From positions 19,864,501 to 19,928,500 of the forward strand of contig NC_056540.1 in the NCBI RefSeq assembly GCF_910596095.1: a DNA stretch of 64,000 bases, given 5' to 3'. Every line of letters starts with the position of its first letter. Positions within the stretch are counted from its first letter, which is position 1. The position numbers and the translations under genes are program-made. The stretch is from Thunnus maccoyii (lineage: Eukaryota > Chordata > Actinopteri > Scombriformes > Scombridae). Below are positions 11,697-23,911 of the stretch, in pieces. The notes below the pieces were generated by a model. It ran no database searches and had not been told where the DNA came from. It was given only the letters and a program-made list of their open reading frames with translations.

Positions 11697-12245
11697 AAAT
11701 TGGAGTCTTTATGCTTCACATTATTCCTTCATTATTAGTCTCTTCACAATATTTCGGAACCACAAAATTCATGAAATCTTATCATTAATAAATGGGTGCT
11801 TAATCGTTAAAGCTTTGACAGAGCAGAAAGTGTATTCTTCAGGTTTTACACTATTTGTCAATGAATAAAAAAAACCATTCAGTCTCACTATATTACGGTC
11901 TTATGTTACCTAAAACAGAACATAAAAGCCATCATCATTTCATTGAATGTGAAGAACTTGAATTGTAGTTTCAGAAATGGTGAATAAGAGTCAGATTTAA
12001 TACAGAACACCATCTATGTATAGAAATGTGCCACAGTTGCACAAAAAAGTTGAATTGAAATGTTGTTTATGGTGTTTTAACTGCTCTCAAAAAAGGGTCA
12101 AATATGATCTCAACAGTATGCAAGTTAAAATCAGTGTCTGAATCAGTGTCCGATAACCAAAACTACAGCTGTTGGCCTTCTTCCAAAGCACAAATAAAAA
12201 AAAGAAAGTGGAAAAAGAGCAGAACAAGTCAGTAGTTTAGTGCTT

Positions 12246-12251
12246 TTTATT
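12246..12251 (-). terminator. cfl1: cfl1 polyadenylation signal
   Basis: TTTATT on the plus strand (AATAAA on the minus strand), about 900 bases after the cofilin stop. The 3'-UTR is about 12230-13147, AU-rich, with a long A run on the plus strand at 12490-12525. Confidence 0.65.
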
Positions 12252-12491
12252 AGAGATAAGGAGACGATACAAAACATCCACCATTCAATATTCAGTCTAA
12301 ACTCTGACCGCCGGTCTTTCATTTACACATCGCTCCCCATCAGACCTTCATAACACCAAAGTTTTTAATCAAGATCCTGGTTTTGACAAGTACAAGGAAT
12401 GTGTTTGTTTACTACATCAAATGCCATTGTTTTCAGACCCAGAACTGGAAATAATAAAGGAATCACTCAAGTTTTGGAATTTGCAAGTTAA

Positions 12492-12523
<32 letters not shown>

Positions 12524-13147
12524 AACAATTGAAAAACAAAACAGAAAAGAAAAATATATATATTTAACCGTGTTCCCCCAGAGAAGGTTTTGATACATTT
12601 TGTGCAATCAAGAGTGAATTAGTTTTTACTACACCTAGTCTCAACTACACACACTTACAAAACTTAACTAGAAGTTTGGCAAAAAAAATGTAGTTGGAAC
12701 AATTATTTAATCAGGATTCAATGGTTGGAAAAAAACTAAAAAGGTTGTTGCCTGTCCCTTTCTCTGCAATCGTTCAAATGGAACCCGGAAAGAACAAAAC
12801 CCTGTCCTTACACATGTGTATTTGATTTTTAATCTTCATCATCATCATCCTTCCTTCAGTTGTATCTTTACGTTATTCTTTTGTGTGTGTTTTGTTCATA
12901 TTCTTTATGTTGCGTTAACTGGAATGACAGTCTGCATTTGTGGAATTTGTTTTCTTTTTTCTTTTTTAAACTGTCACTTGATCCCACACCCACCCACAAT
13001 ATCCCTCCCCAGGAGTCCCGCAAATGGTGCTGGTTCTGCTTTTGCCCTTCTCCAAACCACACTGGAATGAACAGCTAAACCCAACAGATGTGTCTGAAAG
13101 GCCTCGATGATCGAAGCCGGAGGGGAGGGGGGAGGAGGGGGCAGTAT

Positions 13148-16100
13148 TTATATAGGGGATCCTTCCAGGCTGACTACTGACGAGCCACCAAGCTTTTCCG
13201 CGAGGGTGTGCCGGTCTTTGAGGTCTTCCAAACCGTTCACCTGCCACTCGTGCTTGATACCTGAAATAAAATAATAAAATTTTAAAAAAAAAACAAACCC
13301 CAAAACAAACAAACAAAAAAAACACAAAGACAGTCAGAATTACACTGTAATGTTTTCAGACAGACACAAATTTCAATGTACAATTACATTTAACAAGGTT
13401 TTGGTCAAAAGATCATCGTCAGGTAAGCTTTTCTTTTAAATAAGCTGGATGTCTATTGAACATAAAGCTGATTAAAAAAAAAAAAAGAGGAGCGATAAAA
13501 TTCTCTTATGGTATTTGTATTGAATACCATCTTAATATAGAAGGTTTCCTGGAAAATCAAAAGAGAAGCCATTTATGGAGAAATATTTCTCCTATCCAGC
13601 AAAATATTACCTGCCAAGCTTCCAGTAAAAATCCAATAGTGCCGTAATATAGTCATTGATTTGCAACATTGCCCACAATGACCTAATAATAGAAATTTTT
13701 AAGCAAGAGCTACAAAGTATAAATGATACAGCAAAATCTGTGACAGTAGACAAGTTTATATTTCCTGACGGAGTATATTTGGTCTTATTGCTCAAAGGAA
13801 ACTTCTAAAACATCTGTCCTATACATCCATAGTAAGGTTTTGTAGGTGTACAAGATGTGATTTGATGTGCATTCTGAACACTCACGCATCAAAACGCAGC
13901 ATTAAATTTGTGTTAAAGATGGCTGCATTGAGGTATCAGAGGAAATAAATGATTGTACTAATGTATTTGGCTAGCTTGATTAACCAAAAAGGTTGTCTGT
14001 GTGTTTGATATTTTACAGCAGTATCATTCTTTTCCACTTGGGGGCAGCAGAACAAGCTGTAAATTCAACACTGACATAATACGATTATGTTGACATGATT
14101 AATATGTCAGCAAATTATCCATTTACACATCCAGCAGACATGAAACAAAACTAATATTCAGTCTGAGCTGCGTTTCTGGACACCTGACAGATGTTGGTTC
14201 AACATACACTTTTAATTCTGCTTTGGTCTCCACCGACTCCTGAGGGAAACATCTGGCTCTTCAGATGTTAAATGCTACATTATGTTCGCCAGCTGGTCGC
14301 TAACTTTGTCTTCTGTTTGGTTTTTAAAGCTTTTTCACTAAAAACAGCTGCCTGCTTTGTCTGGAAACTACATTGATGCGCAGTGAGATTTATTCAAAAA
14401 ACAGTAAAGTTGCCGGCTGGAAAACGAACAACAAGCTGGAAGAACTGCAGAGTCTGGTGATAATCATCTGTGGGTTTGTTAGTAAGTGTGATGTCTTTCA
14501 CCTTACACAACCATTTGACCTATTCTTATTATAATAGTATTAAGTGGTACAGCTTTTAGGCATGTATTGGCTGTGGTTAAGGTTGGGATTAATGATTAAA
14601 TTAACATGTGCACCTGCAGCTCGATGATTCCCAAACTATCTTGTCATCAACAAAACAACACAGTAAGATCTGATACTCACCTTCGAATTTTCTCTTGATA
14701 GCATCTTTTGAGCTGGCATAGATCATCTTGCTCTTCAAGGGGGCATTATCTGGAGCCCTGCGAATGGGAGGAAAAAAAAAAAATCTTTAAGACCAAATGT
14801 TAACATAATGACTTATTATAGTTAGTGTATCATAAACACTTTACTGCCTGATAATGGCTCCCCTTACCAGAAGATAAAGACCAGGTCCTCCTTCTTTGTT
14901 TCTTTGGTCTCATAGGTGGCGTCGTACAGGGCGTAGCGGCAGTCGTCTGGGGGCAGCATCTTCACAAAGTGCTGGTAGGGGTCCTGGACGGTGGTTCCCA
15001 AGTCACCCAGCAGGATTTCTTTGCCGTCATCCAGAACAATGTTCTTGAGGTCCTTGCTCAGGCAGAACAGAATGGCCTTCTTCCTCTTCCTCTTCTCGTC
15101 CTCATTCGCCTGAGCCTTACGCACCTTCATGTCGTTGAAGACTGCGATAACTTCATCTGTGACTTTCACACCGGAGGCCTGTGTAGAGAACGATCCGTTA
15201 ACTCAGAGTCTCAAGTAGTTACAGTTTGCGCCATTACAGCATCATTTTTTTTTTTTTTAAATAATGACCTTTACATGCTAAGACCTGAATAAGTTATACA
15301 ACCCATAATATTCACCCAGTCAGTCAATGAATGCAGGTTTCAGAAAATAATGATTTTAAAAAAGCAAATAAAATTGGAATCCATCAAGATTTTTACAAAT
15401 CAAGCGGAAAGTGTTTTTCTGTCACTTTAGATCAATTTTGGGGAACGCTGTGATCCAAGGCTAATATGTTTTAAATGTAAAAAAAGGACACTAATGATTT
15501 TAAGTTACAAAGTAGGGCTGATATAATACATAAAATTAATCTGCAACCAATTTAATAATCAATTGTTTGAAGTCCCTTGCAGGTTGCTGCTTTTTTTTTT
15601 TTTTTTTAGTATTCTGTGATATAAACTAAATATATATTTAGGTTTCAGACTGCTGGTTGGACAAAAAAAACAAACAAACAATATGAATATGTTATCTTCT
15701 CTTCTGGGAAGCTGTGATGGGTATTTTTGCCATTTTCATTATGAATATATGGACCAAACTATTGAAAAAAAGAACACACTAATCAATGAAAATGATTGTT
15801 AGTTGAAGCCTAATTCCTCAGCGATAGTATCGAGACAACAGTTTCCATCGTGTTCAACAGGCCACAAGTGACGACTCAAGTACAGAAAAATAGAGTCATC
15901 ATGAAGCTGAAGAAGGGCCTGAGAGGGCTGCATGTGACTATCACACACACAACAGGAATGCTCTTTACGAGGACTGATAAGGAGGATTGAAATGCAAAAG
16001 GTGTGGCCGTGACAAGCCGTTAGCCATGTTGGTGGAAGAGTTTTTTTAAATTTATTTTATAGCACAATCAAAAAGACACGTCATACTCAAGAGAACATGG

Positions 16101-19057
16101 TTTACAATGCCAAAAAAAAGAAAAAAAAAAAAGAGTGAGCAACAACAACAAACAAAAAGAAATTACAAAACAGAAATAAATAAGATCTTAAGTGGTCAAT
16201 TGGGAATTAAGGTTCATACATATTCATAACAGTGTTGGGCCTTTTGAATTTTACAACACTTAACATTTTATGTATAGTATTGTCTCTTTTAGATATGCAG
16301 CAAATATAATGGTAGTGAAGAGTTAAGCTGTGTAGCTCTGTAATGAAATCTGAAAATTATCCAATTGTCAGCTCAGCTGCTCCAAATGAAATCAACACTG
16401 ACGATTCAGTCAGCGCAGCCTTTTAATTCCATTTACTTTGCATAAAGTCAGACTGGAAGAATACAGAGGAACAGAAAGTGGCCAGCACTCCTCGACCAAA
16501 GTCCACCTGGATTATTAATACTAAATAAATTCAGCTAACAGGTGTGTAATGGTCTGTCACTGTGACTGACGCAGGATCAGTAGGTACAAACATTACATAA
16601 GCTCTGTCTGCAGGCAGAGTAACAGCCATGTACACTATCTCTGCCATAAAGATGACCATGTGGGTAAGGGTGTGGTCAGGAATTAAGCGTTGCATTGCAT
16701 GGTTGAGTCACAGACAATGGGGCTTCTGTTGAAATGGAGAAGACAAGTCACATCGCCAAGTCACAGCTGCTCCATAAACTCACTCAGTCAGGTCTTCTGA
16801 CTCTGTTTAAGGCACTCCATCACAGGAAAATGCAGTCTCAGGAGAAGATGGAAGAAAACTGCTTTCTAACAGCAATGTGGCAATGGAAAAAAAGAGACAA
16901 CAATGAAAAGGAAATAATGTGGCAGGAAAGACGGAAAAGGAATCCGACAGCAAAGCAACACGGGCAGGGACTGTATGTTTGCTCAGGGTGTGAAAGGCCT
17001 GTGTGAAACAGTGAATTTTAGAGTAATAATTAACCAGTAACCAACCTTACTCGATTCCTTAATCCCCCCATCAATAAAGCATTGTAATTTGGTGTTTATT
17101 TCCCCCTCATGTTCCTAGCAGTTACAGCAAAGTCTGCTTCCAAAATGAGCTGCAATTTGCATACTTTGCATGAGTCAGCACGACACATCTATCTAAATGT
17201 ATTCTTTATACCTTTTAATAATAAGAAAAGATGATCTCTAAAGTCAATAAACGCTTCATTTCTCCACCTTTCCCCCTCGTTGAATTGCTTTGACCTAATT
17301 TGCCATGAATGTGGTTTATAGGTTCTGTTTATTTGTTGTAGCAGCAAGCTAATATCACCATGGTGATCGCTGAGGCCTCACCTTATCTAATCTTACCCAG
17401 GGATACTTTTCTTTTACAGAAGTCAAGGTTCAAGTGACTCAATACAACTCTAGTCACAGTCCAAGTCTTAATTCTTTTACACACACACACTTAAGGTTAC
17501 AGGCCTCACACCATCACCACAAGGGTGAAATTTTACTAGCAAACACTGGACTAATAGGTTCATATTCAAACTCTTAAAGAAAACACTGGATAGGGAAAAA
17601 GGAAAGTGTGCGATGGGCAGATTTAGTTGATGTCAGGTTGTTAATGGTGCAGACTCAGCAGCAACAGACAACACAGCTGGATGGTGACAAAAAACTATAG
17701 TATAACATTGATTATGATATATAATGCTATGATTTTTTTTATTTTTCCGTGTTGCAGTGATGCACAAATAAATAACGCATATGCCGTCATTCATCATTCT
17801 TATGGTTGATGACTATGTATGAATGAATAGAGGCATCTGTTAATTAATCCCCCTTTGTGTCGTGTAGTAGTATAATAGCGTGACGTACGTGCAGGCTGTT
17901 TAAACTGCTGTACAAATTAGATGCGCAACTAATAAAAGATGCGCAGCACCGAGCATCAAGATCCAGAGCCAGCGGCCCGTTAGCTTCAGCTAGCGGATCC
18001 GGTGCTGACAAACCGGCGTTACATAATGTTGACAAATCTGTCAAATATGTGTTACATCCTGCTAAATACACGGCAAAAATCTCACATGACAAATGGCAGC
18101 AAATTAAGTATAACGGCAGATCCAGTTATAATACGGCGCCAAACAAAATGGTCTTTGCACCAAATTCAGGGTGGGGCCGTGAATGCAGCACACGCACATG
18201 TGAGCGCTAGCTGCTATATAAGGAGAAACTGGTCGAACCGACTGATCGGCTGACAATTCACACATTTCGTGGCAATAATGCGACTCGGCAACGAACTTAA
18301 ACTGTCGATTTAGTCTGAGTGGACTAAATGTAACGTGATTTAGAGCACCAAGTCGACCAGCATCCAGCAGACTGTTAGCGGTGAAGCCGTGAACAGACAA
18401 AGAACAAGAAATCTCAGCTAGCGCCATGATGGTGTCACTGTCTGCCTGAGCTAGCAGCTACGTTAGCTCACAGTACCGTTAGCCAGCTGGCCCCGAGGCG
18501 CTGCTGCACCTGCCGGTATTATAATTACTATTATGTGGAAGCATCGACGGAGAGAGAGACACGATGCAAAGAAAACACCGAAGAGCAGCGTCATGACAGC
18601 TGAGTGGATGTTCACACGGGCAGGGCCCTTTTGTAATGCGGGTTTCTGTGCCTGAAACACGGGCAGATGAACGAAATGGCGCCCGTTGTTTAGGACCGTT
18701 AGCAGCTTATCTGGTATACTATCACACTCTTGTTAAAAATAACCTTAAAGCAAGTTCGCTGAATATGTTGAATATAAAACGCGGCTTCGCCCCGCTTTGT
18801 GAAAGCTGTATCATCCGCCTCTCGGACAGCACAGCGGCTCTTTGCCTGCTTAGCCCCGGCGCTAGCAGCGGCTGCTGCGGCACACACTGCTGCCCTCACC
18901 GGCTCTGATGTCTGATGCTAAAACCAATAATATCATCTAAAAAAGATGAAACTAAATCGACCACAAACGCCCCAAAATCTTGAGGTTAATTCTATATTGG
19001 GCAGTAAAACCATTAAAGATACATAAAGCGCGATAAAAACGACGTTAAACCTACCAT
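13148..19057 (-). CDS. cfl1: Cofilin 1 (actin-depolymerising factor)
   Basis: Four coding exons on the minus strand: 19055-19057 (ATG only), 14868-15178, 14681-14757 (77 bp) and 13148-13260. All junctions are GT-AG and in phase, giving 167 residues. Cofilin binds and severs F-actin and sequesters ADP-G-actin in cytoplasm and nucleus. Seen: MASGV with Ser3, the LIM-kinase site; a KRKRKK basic nuclear-localisation stretch; the family core [15 protein letters not shown] and LVFIFW; and the actin-binding helix [17 protein letters not shown]. The layout, with a first exon ending right after ATG, matches vertebrate cofilin genes. CFL1 and CFL2 are close; CFL1 is preferred because FIBP, CCDC85B and FOSL1 neighbour CFL1 on human 11q13. 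The C terminus reads SLEGSPI where mammalian cofilins have SLEGKPL. Intron 1 is 3.9 kb and contains a CpG-rich patch. Confidence 0.95.
15513..15812. repeat. hAT-like 'GAGCTGCAAC' family repeat in cfl1 intron 1
   Basis: Starts 'tagggctg' and ends 'gttagttgaagccta', near-complementary ends of the family seen complete at 36368-36732. Internally 'tttcagactgctggttgga' and 'gaaaatgattgtt' match that copy. Confidence 0.65.
15813..17840. other. cfl1 intron 1 (part), no gene seen
   Basis: AT-rich intronic DNA; short ORFs (e.g. 16734-17006) look random. Confidence 0.5.
17840..18910. promoter_or_regulatory. CpG-rich patch inside cfl1 intron 1
   Basis: This stretch is clearly richer in GC and CpG than flanking intron, with many 'gctagc'/'gttagc' words. 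It contains a TATA-like sequence (ctatataagg, 18214-18223). It could be an alternative promoter or enhancer of cfl1, or a degraded repeat. No coding exon is recognised on either strand. Confidence 0.3.
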
Positions 19058-19200
19058 TGTTGTAGCTCTGAGTCGGTCTGTGTGTGTTGAATGGACTGTA
19101 ATGATGAAGCGTCGCGCTCACTCTGGATACAAAGCGTGAACGCGCCTATAAGCGCGAGCCCGGCTCGAGCAAGGTGCACGAGCGGGAGCGCATGTCATGA
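19058..19200 (-). promoter_or_regulatory. cfl1: cfl1 5'-UTR exon and proximal promoter
   Basis: Exon 1 ends ATG|gtaggt on the minus strand (donor at 19051-19054). The next about 140 bases upstream are GC-rich with several CpG (19095-19190), as expected for a housekeeping promoter. The exact start is unknown. Confidence 0.55.
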
Positions 19201-19329
19201 AGGTCCGGCTGTTTTATTTGCTGGTTGTCATAATACATCCATGGTGTGGACACGACTGAACTAATTATTTAATCTCTTCAGTCTAATCATATTAAGTGTT
19301 TTCCTCTTAACTTGTTATTTTCTTTATAT

Positions 19330-19330
<1 letters not shown>

Positions 19331-19361
<31 letters not shown>
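19331..19361. repeat. Poly-T tract
   Basis: Uninterrupted run of 31 T. Confidence 0.95.
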
Positions 19362-19365
<4 letters not shown>

Positions 19366-19747
19366 GCTGCAGCGCTTTGAGATCCACTGCGAAAGAAAAA
19401 TGCAGTACAAATTAAATAATTATAATAATTATTGATGACGTGTGCACACACGAATTAAACAGATAATACAACAAAGCAATATTAATAATTTAATTGATGA
19501 GCCCAGGCTCGTTTAACAAAGGCTATTACTGAGCATTATTGTTAGAATGGTAATAATTAGCATCAATATATGGGAGAATATTTTCTCTGTGAGCACTCTA
19601 CTATTTTTATTTATAATCTCTTTTTTCCCCCGTTATACTAGCATCTTCTGTTAATATTTTTAGTCATTTTTATTTTTGACGGTCGGCAGGTGTGGACAAA
19701 TGAAACATACCAAATGGGAATAATGTGTTTGTATAGAAGTCAATTTG

Positions 19748-19751
<4 letters not shown>

Positions 19752-19781
<30 letters not shown>
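19752..19781. repeat. Poly-A tract
   Basis: Uninterrupted run of about 30 A. Confidence 0.95.
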
Positions 19782-19784
<3 letters not shown>

Positions 19785-20194
19785 CTAATAATATCTAATG
19801 TGCTAGGTTATAAAGGGGTTTAATAGTGCTACATTAGTGTTTGACGTAGCCTAATAATTTATTTATTTACAGGAAGATTATGAATGAAGCCTTTTGTCAG
19901 ACCGCATACGAAGCTTTGCTGCTCTGCGGCTGTATCATTTTATTTATTATTATTTTATTGTAAGTCATTTTAAAAACAAACATGAACGCATATCTTAGAT
20001 ATACACGACCATGAATGTGAGTGATGGTGTAATTTGAGTATCGGGGTATAAAGCCGTGCTATTAATTATTAGACCAATGGCGCGAGGGGTGATTATAATA
20101 AAATGAAGTGCTCGTGCTGCGCTGTTTTGACCGACATTCAGCAGCCTGCCGCGCGCAAAGCGGTTTTCAGGATGGGAGGAAATGCTCCGCCATC

Positions 20195-20400
20195 CATCCT
20201 CTTTCTCTCCCCCTCTCTCCCACTGTCTTCCCCCCCCTCTCTCTCTCTCCCAGCCTCTCCTTCTGTCTCCCTCCCTGTCTCCCCCGGTCTCTCTCCCAGA
20301 CTCTCCCGGTTTCTCTCCCCTCTGTCTCTCTCCCGGCCTCTCCCTCCTTCTCCCTCCCTGTCTCCCGGCCTCTCCCTCTCCCTCTCCTCCCCTCCCCTCC
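20195..20400. repeat. Polypyrimidine (CT/CCT) tract
   Basis: About 200 bases almost wholly C and T on the plus strand, in variants of 'ctctctccc' and 'cctctccct'. ORFs reading SLPLSLP in all frames are artefacts of it. Confidence 0.85.
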
Positions 20401-20426
20401 CGTGCGGGTTTTTGTTGAACTCACTT

Positions 20427-20436
20427 CCAAATATGG
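20427..20436. promoter_or_regulatory. Perfect CArG box flanked by ETS cores
   Basis: CCAAATATGG fits CC(A/T)6GG exactly. It sits in the near-palindrome acttCCAAATATGGaagt, so each side also carries a GGAA/TTCC ETS core. That is the layout of serum response elements bound by SRF with a ternary complex factor. It lies in a CpG-rich patch 1.4 kb upstream of cfl1 exon 1. Confidence 0.6.
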
Positions 20437-20516
20437 AAGTGAACGGTGAGCGGCGGCGGTCAGTGCACGCGCGCCTCGCTCACAGCACGAGGAGGGTCGG
20501 GCCGCGACGCTGATCA

Positions 20517-20526
20517 CCATATAAGG
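20517..20526. promoter_or_regulatory. Second perfect CArG box
   Basis: CCATATAAGG, also an exact CC(A/T)6GG, 90 bases from the first. It overlaps a TATA-like string, so it could serve as a TATA element instead. Cofilin is a known SRF/MRTF target in mammals, which fits the neighbourhood. Confidence 0.55.
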
Positions 20527-21029
20527 AAACAAGGGACACGAAATTCGCTATAGCAGATTTTTTTTTTGCACGGCATCGCGTTGCGGGGAGAGAGAGAGGG
20601 AGAGAGAGGGCCGGTGTGAGGATGAGAGGCAGCGGGGAATGACACGTCAAATCAGGGAGCTTGAAGCCACACACGAGAATAAAACGACAGCTGCTGCCGC
20701 GATAATATCACACCTATGAGATCAATCACATGATGCAGTGATGTGGCTATTTTGTGTGTTAATATATTTTTTTAGGGATGTGTAGCTATAGCAACCGACG
20801 GCGCTGTGGTTGTAAACACAAAGACTCTATGACCTACATTCATTATGTGGGCAAAACACCCCCATTCCTCCCCCCAAAATAAAAACACATATGTTATGAA
20901 AAGCACATGAACACATACAGTTTGTTGCCTATTTTGAACTCAAATATACATTTCAGTTGCTCTACAATTAAAAGAACCACAGTTAATCAAATGTAAGATG
21001 TCCTGGAGTTTAATGGCTTCTTTAGCTCT

Positions 21030-21420
21030 TTGTTTACACTGTACATAATATAGTTGAACTTATCCTATTGTGCATACTGTATTGTTACTGCTCATAATGT
21101 ACATATAAGTACAGTACTGGATGCATAATGCAACATGTACTCGTACCATACAATAGTTTATTGTCTATGATGTAAATATAGCTACATTTGCTAATTCTGT
21201 GTATTTGTCTATATTGTGCATATCATAGTTAAACCCCTTCATATCATATTCCATATTGGTTTCTTGTTTATTTTGTGCAATCAATTATATTTATAATGTC
21301 TTTATGCACTTTGCTACTGTTTGCGCTATCTGGTTAGATGCTAAACAACATTTCTTTGTACAGGTACTTTGTTTAATCAAATCTAATCCAATTTAATACA
21401 ATCAAATCAAATACTAAATG
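21030..21420. repeat. Dispersed fish repeat
   Basis: Ends with 'atgcactttgctactgtttg', 'ctggttagatgctaaacaac' and 'atttctttgtac', words I recognise from a common teleost dispersed repeat. No coding capacity. Confidence 0.5.
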
Positions 21421-21720
21421 CAATATAAGACTGAATAAATTACAGCTGCACCGTTACAATCAAATGAAAATGTCTTTTTAAACCTCACATGATTCATGTC
21501 TATAAAATACAACCGGGACAGGAAATAATGCTCAGTGGCTTTGACCACTGTTCTGCCAAACAACAAGCTTTTAATGATGAACTTGCTTGTGTGTGTTTTT
21601 TAGGGAATGTCTTCAGTTTTACACGACTTGGAGTGAGTTTTATACCCGGTGGCACTTTTTAAGAAACAAACCGTCTGAATGAAGAGATCGGAAAGATGAG
21701 TTAACAGTTTTCAAGCTCTG

Positions 21721-21726
21721 TTTATT
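21721..21726 (-). terminator. atl3: atl3 polyadenylation signal
   Basis: TTTATT on the plus strand (AATAAA on minus). If used, the atl3 3'-UTR is about 21705-23911 (2.2 kb). Other AATAAA-like sites exist inside that span, so shorter forms are possible. Confidence 0.45.
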
Positions 21727-23911
21727 CTTTATAAAACAGCATTTCTCCAGACAAGGCCGCCAATACCAACCCCCCCTTGCAAGAGATGATTACAATAGCA
21801 GATACCAAAATAATTGCATGCATTGATTCACTTTTGGGACAAGCTGTTTACAAAATGCACCGAAGAGGAGGGAGGGTGCAATAGTAAATGCTGTGAAACA
21901 TCCTGAAGGTTCCTCCTCTTGTGGAAAGGGATCGACGTGGAATGTGCAAAACGATGGTCGAAAAATGTTGAACTCCTCAGTGTTTGTGTGGTCACATTTA
22001 GCCCTGTATTCTCATGACTTGCACCTAATGGAATTACTGTGAGATTAAAGCATTTTTTCTTCCCTATTTTTGTGTGTATGGGTAGTTGTTGAGGTGCCCA
22101 ATGTATTATCAGTTCAGGCTACAGGTCACAAACTCTCATGGTGTTTAAAAGGCCTGTTTTACTAAATGCTTGCCATTCCACTTCTCCAGTCAAATGTTTC
22201 TGAAAGAATCTGCATTTGATCAAATTCAGAGATGTAGGGCAGAGTTAAAGGAAGCCCTGCTTGGCCCCACAATGGAAAAAAAAAACACACAAAAACAAAT
22301 CCAGTCTACCTTTTTAATTCTCTGTATGACAGATTTTTGAAAAATGCAGGAGACTGACTAAATGGCCACATGTACATGAGAACTTAAGAATCAAGTCGCC
22401 CCCAATTTATTATTTTCTTCATTTCTGTAGTATGGCTTTATATCTATATTACATAAACTCTTTAACGTGCAAGTCATTCAAAGCTAAGCTCTAACCCGAG
22501 CATGCGATAGTTTCAAGCTGGATTCAAATGTAAAATGGTCCTTTTTACCCCCAAAAAGAGTTTATCTTTGCTCATATTCTAAAAGCTGTTTTATGTTGAC
22601 AGATGTTTGAGAATAAGTAACTGTGAAATAGATGAAATATCCACATTTTCCTTTAACTTGTAGCCAGATCACCAATGTGCACTCTATTCTACATCACAAC
22701 GACACAGCACAGAGTACTTTCTCACTGCACTACATAAAACAGGCCGACAGTCCTGTTTACTGCAGGTTTCTCCTGCTCGTTACGTGTGTATTCTCGTCTG
22801 TCTTCTTATTTGTTCCATGTATGTTTAACACATTTGATGTTTCAGTGACAAAGATTTTTCTCAGTTTTCATTAATTTCACTGCCATTTTTTAATGCTTGA
22901 ATGGATAAAACTCTGTTTACACTGCAGACTAAATTTCAGCTTATACTCTCTATATATATTTGAAGTGATAAGAGTACAAGGTCAAAGTATAACTTAAACT
23001 TGTTACAATATTTAAAGCGAACTCTTTGGCTGTCTGGTCGTTCAACACCATTGAGTATTCCAATAAAGGATTATCTTTGGAGTTTTGCAGAATTAAGTTC
23101 CTATATATAATTTCTCTTATAAGAGTCTAGTGCCTAGTAGCAAAATCTACAAAGTGTAACATATTTCCATCAAGGAATAATCAGCAAAGCATTACACACA
23201 GCCTCCAAAATCTGCTGTGCTATATATAGAAAGTGCGTTTTCTCTCCTCCTTCCAAAACTAGTGACAGTTCACCTTTCTAGAAATGCAAGTCTATATCAA
23301 AGATAAAGTAAATCTACAAACAGAATGGAATGTTTTTAAGGCCACAAAGTAAAAAAAAATATAGCCACAAAGAAATATGTATAAATGTAGAAGCTTTAAA
23401 GCCAGCGCTTTGTTTTTTTGTTTTTTTTTAGGTAAATATTATAAAGATATACTGCAGAAGCTTTGTTTGGAAAGCACCCTGACTACCCCTGTCTGAACAA
23501 TATACCGCCGAGTGAGATCCATTCGACTTAAATACAATTTAAAGTGTTTTATAAGTTTCAAGGTAAACGCTGACTTGTCTTTTAAGACCAATTGTAAACT
23601 TGTAAAATGATGGCAGTGTCAATTTTAAGACATGAAGTATCAATCAGAGGGACTGTAATGGTTTGATCCCCGTCTCAGTGAATCCAGTCACCTTTACTTG
23701 AGCCTGGGCTTCAACACGCAGAGTAACTTGCGTAATAAAGATGCTGGTAAATCGGCATTTTGTACCACTTGTGCATTTGTAGCCCGTGCCAATGTAGTTT
23801 AGCTGCATGTTTGTTCCAGTGGGTGGCATGATAAGGCTTTAGTGCTGAATGTGTGCTTGTGTTGTGTGCTGGTTGCATTGCATCGAGATTATAAAAAGGT
23901 TCAGAGGTCCT

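Noticed and set aside
14969-15292. 107-codon plus-strand ORF
   Set aside because: Antisense shadow of cfl1 exon 2.
20103-20532. Overlapping ORFs of 78-136 codons on both strands
   Set aside because: Products of the polypyrimidine tract and CpG-rich flank; low-complexity Ser/Pro/Leu with no family resemblance.
22632-22874. 80-codon plus-strand ORF with a hydrophobic stretch
   Set aside because: Antisense within the atl3 3'-UTR, no start context, no polyadenylation signal nearby, no known motif.
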